This document shows positions 5,930 to 12,233 of a stretch of DNA of 13,965 bases, one piece after another; position 1 is the first letter of the stretch, and every line of letters begins with the position of its first letter. The stretch comes from Damh-18 sp036275695 (GTDB taxonomy: Bacteria > Patescibacteriota > Minisyncoccia > Phycocordibacterales > UBA918), in contig DASUDI010000023.1 of assembly GCA_036275695.1 (NCBI GenBank), forward strand, positions 1 to 13,965. Direction: 5' to 3'. Below the pieces are notes generated by a model. The model was given only the letters and a program-made list of their open reading frames with translations, did not search any database and was not told the DNA's origin. The position numbers and the translations under genes are program-made.

Positions 5930-6907
5930 TTACAACGGCACGTTCACGCAATTTTGTGGATTTTTGCCTACGAGAAAATCAATAATATTTTGTGCTGCAA
6001 TTCGTGACATAGCCGATCTTGTCTCTTCCGACGCTGACGCGATATGAGGAGTCATGACTATCTGTGGAAGTGTTGTGAGTTCTTCAACAATACGTGGCTC
6101 AAATTCAAAGACATCAATTCCCGCGCCACGAATAGCGTGACTCATAAGCGCGGACGCGAGCGCCTTCTCATCAACAACGGGACCTCGGGACGTATTGATG
6201 AGTATCGCACTTGGCTTCATGAGCGCAAGTCGGCGAGCGTCTACAAGGTGAGTGGTCTCGGTGGTCAATGGCACATGCACACTCACTACATCCGCCTCGT
6301 TAAAAACAGTATCAATAGTATCAGCGTATACCGCATCACACTCATGTTCAAATAAAGCGTTCTTAGTTGTGTCGTAATACATGATAGACATACCAAGTCC
6401 ATGATGCGCGCGCTTTGCCACTTCAAGACCAATACGCCCCGCGCCAAGAATGCCCAATTTTTTACCTTTAAGATCAACACCTAACAAAAATTCAGGAGCC
6501 CATCCCGTGTACTTACCACTTCGGGTAAATACATCTGCTTCGGGAATGCGCTTTGCAACAGAGAGCATGAGCGCGATGGTATACTCAGCAACCGTATCGG
6601 TAAGCACTCCAGGTGTATTAGTGACAGTAACGCCAGCATCATGCGCGTCTTTTACATTGATATTGTCATACCCCACCGCGTAGTTCGCAAATATCTTGGC
6701 CGTAGGGACTGCCCGAAATACTTCCGCGTCAATCCGGTCATTTAGAAGGCAGAGTACCGCGTCGTATGGTTTTTCGTGAAGTCTCTCTATGAGTTCAGCG
6801 TGAGTAAGTACCCCATCTTTTTCACTCACCTCAACGATATGACCCGCGTCTTTCAGAAGTGTTATACCATCCTCCGGTATGTGTCGCGTCACAAAAATAA
6901 GTCCCAT
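5930..6907 (-). CDS. D-2-hydroxyacid dehydrogenase, GyaR-like
   Basis: This is an NAD(P)-dependent reductase of the D-isomer-specific 2-hydroxyacid dehydrogenase family, 325 aa, close to the usual 320-335. Visible in order: NYAVGYDNI (residues 75-83), NTPGVLTDTVAEYT (97-110), the Rossmann glycine motif GAGRIG (155-160), INTSRGPVVDEKAL with catalytic Arg241, GIDVFEFEP with Glu270, and HIASAS with His288. The pattern resembles glyoxylate/hydroxypyruvate reductase (GyaR/GRHPR) more than SerA, as there is no ACT domain. Substrate could be glyoxylate, hydroxypyruvate or another 2-oxoacid; sequence alone does not settle this. An AGGA lies 10 nt before the ATG, one of very few Shine-Dalgarno-like motifs here. 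It is divergent from the PfkB gene. Confidence 0.92.
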   Translation of the reverse strand: MGLIFVTRHIPEDGITLLKDAGHIVEVSEKDGVLTHAELIERLHEKPYDAVLCLLNDRIDAEVFRAVPTAKIFANYAVGYDNINVKDAHDAGVTVTNTPGVLTDTVAEYTIALMLSVAKRIPEADVFTRSGKYTGWAPEFLLGVDLKGKKLGILGAGRIGLEVAKRAHHGLGMSIMYYDTTKNALFEHECDAVYADTIDTVFNEADVVSVHVPLTTETTHLVDARRLALMKPSAILINTSRGPVVDEKALASALMSHAIRGAGIDVFEFEPRIVEELTTLPQIVMTPHIASASEETRSAMSRIAAQNIIDFLVGKNPQNCVNVPL

Positions 6908-6944
6908 ATTATGCGTATCCTAAAAAATAAATAACAGTTCTATC

Positions 6945-6971
6945 GTATCACGCATTACTCATGGGTGATAC
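6945..6971. promoter_or_regulatory. Inverted repeat in divergent promoter region
   Basis: GTATCAC (6945-6951) and GTGATAC (6965-6971) are perfect 7-bp arms 13 bp apart, between the divergent dehydrogenase and PfkB genes. The right arm overlaps the PfkB -10. The position fits an operator controlling one or both genes. No regulator gene is nearby. Confidence 0.35.
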
Positions 6972-6974
6972 AAT
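6969..6974 (+). promoter_or_regulatory. -10 element of the PfkB gene, probably leaderless
   Basis: TACAAT (5 of 6) ends 6 nt before the ATG at 6981, so transcription would start on the start codon. No convincing -35 is seen at 16-18 bp. Confidence 0.45.
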
Positions 6975-6980
6975 GGCGTC

Positions 6981-7988
6981 ATGACAAACCAACAATATGA
7001 TTTTATTGCCATCGGAGACATCGTCGTCGATGCTTTTATTGAACTTTCAAAAGATGATGCGGATGTATCCGTTGATATGGATACCGGAAAAAAAACATTA
7101 CACATGCCTTTTGGTGGGAAGTTGCCCTACGCTCATGTTGATGTGATAAATGCTGTGGGCAATTCACCTAACGCATCAGTTGCGGCACATCGATTGGGAC
7201 TCCGTACCGCACTCATCACCAATCTTGGTAATGACCGAAATGGAAAAGATTGTCTTGACGCGCTCAGGCGCGAGGGTGTAGACACTGATTATGTAAAAAT
7301 ACATGAAGGAAAAGATACTAATTACCATTATGTGCTTCGCTATGGACCCGAGCGCACCATTCTCATTAAGCATGAGGAATATCCATACTGTCTTCCCAAC
7401 CTCAATACACCACCACGCTTCCTCTATTTCTCTTCCATTGGTGAAAATGGCGTGGCATTCCATCATGAAATTGCAGACTATATTAAAAAACATCCTGAAA
7501 CAAAACTTGCTTTTCAACCAGGCACCTTCCAAATACGCCTTGGGAAGGACACCCTCAAAGACCTTTACGCAGTAACTGAAATATTTTTCTGCAATAAAGA
7601 AGAAGCGCAAGAAATCCTTGAAACCACAGAAACATCATTCCCTATACTTCTCAAAGGTATCCAGGCACTCGGACCTCGTATGCCCGTTATCACTGATGGT
7701 CCAAATGGCGCGTACGCACTTGATGGCGATGAAGTGTGGTACATGCCCATGTATCCAGACCCAAGTGAACCCGTAGACAGAACAGGTGCAGGTGATTCAT
7801 TTTCAAGTACGTTTACGAGTGCCATCATACTCGGACTTCCCGTCAAAACGGCACTTGCATGGGGGCCTATAAACTCAATGTCTGTGGTGCAACACATTGG
7901 CGCACAAAAAGGACTCCTCACGCGCAACGCACTCGAAACGTATCTCAGTAACGCGCCTGACACGTATACTGCTAAGCGTATTGCATAG
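6981..7988 (+). CDS. PfkB-family carbohydrate kinase
   Basis: This is a ribokinase/PfkB-fold sugar kinase, 335 aa, the only confident plus-strand gene in the window. Residues 7-19 give the first strand (FIAIGDIVVDAF). Residues about 44-77 carry the sugar-binding region, with a longer than usual insertion before NAVGNSPNASVAAHRLGL, then LGNDRNGKD. ITDGPNGAYAL leads to the anion-hole signature DRTGAGDSF (266-274), with Asp272 as catalytic base. The phosphate acceptor (fructose-6-P, ribose, a nucleoside or another sugar) cannot be read from the sequence. It faces the pentose phosphate cluster and shares a terminator with it, so a sugar-phosphate role is plausible. Because many CPR bacteria lack PfkA, this is a candidate substitute, but that is inference. 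Confidence 0.9.
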   Translation: MTNQQYDFIAIGDIVVDAFIELSKDDADVSVDMDTGKKTLHMPFGGKLPYAHVDVINAVGNSPNASVAAHRLGLRTALITNLGNDRNGKDCLDALRREGVDTDYVKIHEGKDTNYHYVLRYGPERTILIKHEEYPYCLPNLNTPPRFLYFSSIGENGVAFHHEIADYIKKHPETKLAFQPGTFQIRLGKDTLKDLYAVTEIFFCNKEEAQEILETTETSFPILLKGIQALGPRMPVITDGPNGAYALDGDEVWYMPMYPDPSEPVDRTGAGDSFSSTFTSAIILGLPVKTALAWGPINSMSVVQHIGAQKGLLTRNALETYLSNAPDTYTAKRIA

Positions 7989-8007
7989 ATAGTCATTATA
8001 AAATAAA

Positions 8008-8038
8008 AAACACGCGGGCACTTCGTGCCCGCGTGTTT
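8008..8038. terminator. Bidirectional terminator between convergent genes
   Basis: AAACACGCGGGCAC (8008-8021) pairs perfectly with 8025-8038 around TTC, a GC-rich 14-bp stem. It has T-rich tails on both strands (TTTCTTT rightward, TTTTTTATTTTAT leftward). It lies between the stops of the PfkB gene (plus) and tktC (minus) and can end both transcripts. Confidence 0.92.
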
Positions 8039-8047
8039 CTTTATCCC

Positions 8048-9043
8048 CTACCCCACATAACGCACTACCTCTCTCACAATAGAGTTACTATCAATACCAT
8101 AGTGTCTCAATAATTCATCTGGAGTTCCTGATTGACCAAACTGATCATCAACACCGAGGCGAAGTATGCGCATGGGTTTATGTACGCTAAGGTACTCAGC
8201 TATGGCACCCCCAAGACCTCCCGCACGCTGATGCTCTTCAACAGTAACAATCATGTCGTGGTCCTCTGCATATCTATCAATTGCTTCCTTATCAAGTGGC
8301 TTAATGGTCGCCATGTGTAGAAGCGACGCGCCAATACCCTTCTCGTTGAGAGTTTTTGCAGCGCAGAGCGCTTCATACGTAATGACACCTGTTGCAATAA
8401 TGCCCACACGCGTACGATGTCCCACATCTCGTTTCAAAAATATATCTGCTTTTCCAATTTCAAATGATGTACCCGCGGTCGTCACTACACCAGTACCCTC
8501 ACGCGCAAGTCGCATATACGCAGGACCTACGTACTTCGCGAGTGCGAGCGTGGCTTTGCGCGCTTCGTGCACATCACAAGGTGCCACCACCACCATTCGT
8601 GGTATGACTCGCATGAGCGCTATGTCTTCAATTGCCTGATGCGTAGCACCATCAGGTCCCACCGAGACGCCAGCGTGCGCGCCTACAATTTTTACATTTG
8701 CGCCATTATACGCAATGGTAGTGCGCACCTGCTCCCAATTCCTCCCCGGTGAAAACATCGCGTAAGATGCAATAAAAGGAATCTTCCCCATCGCTGCCAT
8801 TCCTGATGCGACCGATGCCATGGATTGCTCTGCGATGCCTACCTGCACAAAACGCTTTGGAAACGCATCCGCAAACATATTAGTTTTTGTGGATGCGGTG
8901 AGATCTGCTGAGAGCGCGACCACGCGCTCATCACGTGTTCCTGCTTCTTTTAACCCCTCGCCATAGCCATTGCGATTCGGCACCTTCTCAACAGAAGTTT
9001 CAAATACATTTGGATTTATATGTGACGCAAGTGTGTATGCCAT
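8048..9043 (-). CDS. Transketolase, C-terminal subunit
   Basis: This is the second half of a split transketolase, carrying the pyrimidine-binding and C-terminal domains (331 aa). Transketolase moves two-carbon units between ketose and aldose phosphates using thiamine diphosphate. The VALSADLTAST motif, the catalytic-cofactor Glu72 in QVGIAEQSM, the aromatic IASYAMFSPGRNWEQVR segment and HAGVSVGPDGATHQAIEDIALMR are all typical of the pyrimidine domain. The C-terminal domain follows with VTVEEHQRAGGLGGAI and FGQSGTPDELL. The ATG is 11 nt after the stop of the N-terminal subunit, so the two are co-transcribed. DXS-like proteins share this architecture, but the sequence follows the split transketolase pattern. 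It ends at the bidirectional terminator. Confidence 0.93.
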   Translation of the reverse strand: MAYTLASHINPNVFETSVEKVPNRNGYGEGLKEAGTRDERVVALSADLTASTKTNMFADAFPKRFVQVGIAEQSMASVASGMAAMGKIPFIASYAMFSPGRNWEQVRTTIAYNGANVKIVGAHAGVSVGPDGATHQAIEDIALMRVIPRMVVVAPCDVHEARKATLALAKYVGPAYMRLAREGTGVVTTAGTSFEIGKADIFLKRDVGHRTRVGIIATGVITYEALCAAKTLNEKGIGASLLHMATIKPLDKEAIDRYAEDHDMIVTVEEHQRAGGLGGAIAEYLSVHKPMRILRLGVDDQFGQSGTPDELLRHYGIDSNSIVREVVRYVG

Positions 9044-9054
9044 ATTATGAGAAA

Positions 9055-9951
9055 TTAAAAATAGTCATGCGTAGTAATTTGTCCATTAAGTGTGCGGAGT
9101 TTCATGAGTGCGGTCTTTGCTTGATCTTCCTTCTTCACTCTATCCTCGGGACCGAGACCAGGCGGGTTTCCATGCCATCTAAAATCGCGCTCAAAAACAT
9201 CAACCCCCTTTGAGGGTATCGTATGCGCTATGATAAGCGATGGCTGTCCATAGACTGCCTGTGCCTTACCGAGGGCATCATTCACTGAGCGGATATTATG
9301 TCCATCAACCTCTTGCACATCCCAATTAAATGCTTCAAATTTTTCACGCAATGGTTCAAGTGGCATGACATCTTTGGTATATCCATCAATTTGAATATCA
9401 TTACGGTCAATGATAGCGATAAGATTATGAAGTTTTTCTTTACCCGCATGCATCGTTGCTTCCCATATTTGCCCCTCATTCAATTCCCCATCACCCATGA
9501 TGCAGTAGAAATATTTTGACGAATAGGGATTTTCCATGCGTTCCGCGAGTGCCATCCCTACCGCCTGCGAGAGTCCCGAACCAAGTGGACCAGAACTTGT
9601 TTCAACGCCGGGAAGTGCTTCACGATGTGGATGACCTTGAAGTCGAGTACCAAATTTTCGAAGAGTCAGTAACTCCTCAACGGGAAAGTATCCCGCATGC
9701 GCCATGGTAGCATAAAGCACTGGGCAGATATGCCCATTCGAAAGAATGAGTCTATCACGGTCTTTCCAATACGGATCTTGTGGCTTATGGCGCAACACTT
9801 CAAAATAGAGAAGGGTAAAAATATCAGCCATATCAAGTGGACCGGCAGTATGTCCGCTTCCCGCTTCAACGAGCATCTCGATAATACTCGTGCGGATTTC
9901 ATTCGCGCGCTTTTCAAGCGCGCGCACTTCGTCATCAGTAAGATAATGCAT
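9055..9951 (-). CDS. Transketolase, N-terminal subunit
   Basis: This is the diphosphate-binding half of a split transketolase, 298 aa. GSGHTAGPLDMADI contains the substrate-phosphate/thiamine-contacting histidine (His34). SNGH (71-74) and QGHPHR follow. The thiamine diphosphate motif is complete: GDGELNEGQ (153-161) to IIDRNDIQ, with Asn184. IPSKGVDVFE and FRWHGNPP complete the family pattern. I chose the ATG at 9951 (MHYLTDDEV) because a perfect TATAAT ends 6 nt before it. The frame stays open 17 codons further up, through that element. With the adjacent C-terminal subunit it would form an alpha2-beta2 enzyme. It follows rpe by 68 nt but appears to have its own promoter. Confidence 0.94.
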   Translation of the reverse strand: MHYLTDDEVRALEKRANEIRTSIIEMLVEAGSGHTAGPLDMADIFTLLYFEVLRHKPQDPYWKDRDRLILSNGHICPVLYATMAHAGYFPVEELLTLRKFGTRLQGHPHREALPGVETSSGPLGSGLSQAVGMALAERMENPYSSKYFYCIMGDGELNEGQIWEATMHAGKEKLHNLIAIIDRNDIQIDGYTKDVMPLEPLREKFEAFNWDVQEVDGHNIRSVNDALGKAQAVYGQPSLIIAHTIPSKGVDVFERDFRWHGNPPGLGPEDRVKKEDQAKTALMKLRTLNGQITTHDYF

Positions 9952-9957
9952 ACATTC

Positions 9958-9963
9958 ATTATA
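9958..9963 (-). promoter_or_regulatory. -10 element of tktN, probably leaderless
   Basis: A perfect TATAAT (minus strand) ends 6 nt before the tktN ATG at 9951, placing the expected transcription start on the A of ATG. The best -35 at 17 bp is TGCGCA, a weak match. Confidence 0.5.
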
Positions 9964-10019
9964 CCGCACAATAGTTTGTATGCGCACGCGCGCCCTGTTC
10001 AAAACGGATGTATCTCACC

Positions 10020-10676
10020 TTACGCAGTGCCTCCATGTAAAAATTTCTGATAAATCTCGCAAGGATTGTCTGCGCTAAAAATAGCAGAGCCAACTGCAAA
10101 TCGTGTCGCGCCCGCTTCAATGAGTCGTGGGAGCGTATCCATCGTAACACTTCCATCAACAGAGATTTCTAGCTCAGGATACATTTCACGTAAAAATACA
10201 ACGCGCGATATTACTCGCTCATCAAATGGATTTCCCTGTGAACCAATGTGCGCGATACCCATACACTGAATATAATCCGCGTACGGCCGATACTTCATAA
10301 GTTGCGCAATATCAGTATCATTGTTCACCGAAATACCGAGTTTAAAATCACGTATTTTCTTAATCGCGACAATGCGTTCAATATCAGAAACGCTTTCAAG
10401 GTGAACCACTATACGAGATGCCCCTATGTTCACGTACGCTTCACACACATCCTCGGGATGTTCAATCATCAAATCAAATTCAACTTCATACGGAGCAATG
10501 AGGGGTTGTATGTCAGCGATAACACAATCACCGAGATACGGCCACGATACCGCGGACACAAACCGTCCATCAACGATATCAATTTGTAGCGAGCGAGCGC
10601 ACGCGCTCACCGAGTCAAGTGATTTTTTAAGGTGCACTTCTGATTGCGGGATTATCGCGGGCGCAATGGTAATCAT
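10020..10676 (-). CDS. Ribulose-phosphate 3-epimerase-like protein
   Basis: This is a 218-aa TIM-barrel protein of the Rpe superfamily; canonical Rpe interconverts ribulose-5-P and xylulose-5-P. Family blocks are present but altered. IAPAIIPQS replaces the usual IAPSILSAD. QIDIVDGRFV (31-40) has Gln where the metal-binding His is expected, though Asp33 and Asp36 remain. EFDLMIEHPE has Asp68 in place of the second metal His. ISVDGSV keeps the catalytic Asp174. AGATRFAVGSAIF is the phosphate-binding end. The NPGFGGQ loop is replaced by IAHIGSQGNPF. Its ATG overlaps the rpiB stop (ATGA), so it is translationally coupled to rpiB. That context favours a real pentose phosphate role, but the divergence leaves room for a different sugar-phosphate substrate. 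Confidence 0.8.
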   Translation of the reverse strand: MITIAPAIIPQSEVHLKKSLDSVSACARSLQIDIVDGRFVSAVSWPYLGDCVIADIQPLIAPYEVEFDLMIEHPEDVCEAYVNIGASRIVVHLESVSDIERIVAIKKIRDFKLGISVNNDTDIAQLMKYRPYADYIQCMGIAHIGSQGNPFDERVISRVVFLREMYPELEISVDGSVTMDTLPRLIEAGATRFAVGSAIFSADNPCEIYQKFLHGGTA

Positions 10677-11125
10677 ATCTGTGTATCAATAGTATGAATA
10701 CGGCGTATATGACGCTCTTCCTCACTGAATGGAAGAGAGAGCCATGTACGCACCACATCCTTTGCGTCCTCTGGTGAGAGAAAACGCGCCCCAAGAGAGA
10801 GCACATTCGCGTCATTGTGCTCACGAGACAGCGTGATAATCTCCTGATTCCCTCCATAATACACAGTCGCTCGAACTCCGCCATGACGGTTTGCGACCAT
10901 TGCCTCACCCTGTCCTGATCCACCGAGGATGATTGCTCGACATCCATCTGGATTCTGCGCGACGTGCCGCGCGGCAATCCGGATATACTCAGGGTAATCA
11001 TCTCCCTCGTCATATAAAAACGCGCCACAATCTTCCACCTCGTATCCGAGCACATCACGTACATATGGGAGAAGTATTTCTTTCAGTGCAAATCCTGCGT
11101 GGTCAGTAGCAAAATATATTTTCAT
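10673..11125 (-). CDS. rpiB: Ribose-5-phosphate isomerase B
   Basis: RpiB interconverts ribose-5-P and ribulose-5-P. The 150-aa sequence shows FATDHAG (Asp8, His9), a DYPEY motif, the phosphate/anion-hole loop ILGGSGQGEA, and REHNDANVLSLGAR with the ring-opening His103. The Cys used as catalytic base in E. coli RpiB is Gly here, and Glu74 in GSGQGE occupies the position of the catalytic Glu of the Mycobacterium-type enzyme, so it belongs to the Glu-type branch. I start at ATG 11125 (MKIYFATDHAG); an upstream in-frame start would overlap gapA and adds non-conserved residues. It lies 22 nt after gapA and its TGA stop overlaps the next ATG by 4 nt. Confidence 0.94.
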   Translation of the reverse strand: MKIYFATDHAGFALKEILLPYVRDVLGYEVEDCGAFLYDEGDDYPEYIRIAARHVAQNPDGCRAIILGGSGQGEAMVANRHGGVRATVYYGGNQEIITLSREHNDANVLSLGARFLSPEDAKDVVRTWLSLPFSEEERHIRRIHTIDTQI

Positions 11126-11147
11126 AATTTTATTCGTGGCATTCGCA

Positions 11148-12179
11148 TCACACACCTAATTGCGTAATAACGCGTTCAACATGGCGCACGAGTGTGTGCG
11201 TATAACTTGTCTCATTATCATACCACGCGAGCACTTTCACCAGATTTCCTCCCACCACGCGCGTAAACGCAAGATCAGCAATAGACGCGCATCGCGCGCC
11301 AATAATATCGGATGACACGAGGGGCGCGTTTGTTACCGAAAAAAGATCAGCCCACTCCGCGCTCTCGGCAGCGCGCGCAAGTGCGCCATTCACTTCCTCC
11401 ACAGTTGTGTCTCGCTTTGCGATAAAAGTCACATCAAGAAGAGAGCCCACGGGTACTGGTACGCGGATAGAGATACCATCAAACTTATCTTTGAGTTGTG
11501 TGTGTACGAGCGCGGTGGCGGTAGCTGCGCCCGTGCTTGAAGGTACAATATTTTCCGCAGCAGCGCGTCCTTCACGCAAATCCTTTTTACTCGGTCCATC
11601 AACGAGCGACTGTGAGGCGGTATACGCATGCACCGTGTTAAGAATTGCTTTCTCTATACCGATAGTAGCGTCAAGGATGGCGACGAGTGGGCTTGTCGCG
11701 TTGGTGGTACATGAAGCGTTTGAGCTAATGTCGCAATGCGCGAGCTCATCTTCATTCACACCCATGAGCACCGTCTTACCCCGCACACTACCGCCATCTT
11801 CATCTTTTACGGGCGCAGAAATGACCACACGCTTAGCACCCGCAACGCGGTGCACGTTTGCTTTTTCGTATGAGGTAAAGATACCCGTAGATTCTACCAC
11901 CACATCAATGTCAAGACTTTTCCACGGAAGATTGAGAGGGTCTTTTTCACTTGAACAATATATCGTTCTTCCATCTATCACAAGCGCGCCATCTTGCGCG
12001 ACAACATGAAAAGGACTTCGACCATACGCAGTATCGTACTCCAAAAGGTATGCCAAATTTTCTAAATTACCAAGATCATTTATCGCAACGACTTCAAAGT
12101 GTGGATTCTGGTGTGCCAATCTAAAAAATGTTCTCCCAATACGCCCAAAACCATTAATCGCTACGCGTGCTTTTTTCAT
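11148..12179 (-). CDS. gapA: Glyceraldehyde-3-phosphate dehydrogenase
   Basis: GAPDH oxidises glyceraldehyde-3-P to 1,3-bisphosphoglycerate with NAD(P), the step joining the pentose phosphate outputs to lower glycolysis. At 343 aa it is close to the usual 330-340. The N-terminus has NGFGRIGR (9-16) and the VAINDLGN turn, whose Asp suggests NAD. The active-site motif is SNASCTTNAT with Cys157 (the second cysteine of the common TTNC is Ala here). His184 in HAYTASQ is the general base. VDGPSKKD and AAENIVPSSTGAA bind phosphate. The C-terminal block reads WYDNETSYTHTLVRH instead of the common WYDNEWGYS. It ends in TGA, 22 nt before rpiB. The start ATG has no Shine-Dalgarno motif; TATACT lies 26 nt upstream as a possible -10. 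Confidence 0.96.
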   Translation of the reverse strand: MKKARVAINGFGRIGRTFFRLAHQNPHFEVVAINDLGNLENLAYLLEYDTAYGRSPFHVVAQDGALVIDGRTIYCSSEKDPLNLPWKSLDIDVVVESTGIFTSYEKANVHRVAGAKRVVISAPVKDEDGGSVRGKTVLMGVNEDELAHCDISSNASCTTNATSPLVAILDATIGIEKAILNTVHAYTASQSLVDGPSKKDLREGRAAAENIVPSSTGAATATALVHTQLKDKFDGISIRVPVPVGSLLDVTFIAKRDTTVEEVNGALARAAESAEWADLFSVTNAPLVSSDIIGARCASIADLAFTRVVGGNLVKVLAWYDNETSYTHTLVRHVERVITQLGV

Positions 12180-12205
12180 ATATACATTGCATTAATTACC
12201 TTTGT

Positions 12206-12211
12206 AGTATA
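12206..12211 (-). promoter_or_regulatory. Possible -10 element of gapA
   Basis: TATACT (5 of 6, minus strand) ends 26 nt before the gapA ATG, in the 54-nt gap after the FN3 gene. No clear -35 is seen. If used, the leader would be about 20 nt, unlike the leaderless-looking starts elsewhere in the window. Confidence 0.3.
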
Positions 12212-12233
12212 GCCCACGTACCACAAAAAATGT

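Noticed and set aside
10673..11155. Longer rpiB start overlapping the gapA stop
   Set aside because: The ten added residues are not conserved in RpiB; MKIYFATDHAG matches the family N-terminus.
11407..12009. 200-codon plus-strand ORF opposite gapA
   Set aside because: The composition (Ser/Thr/Ala/Arg-rich) is the expected antisense of a GAPDH gene and no domain is recognisable.
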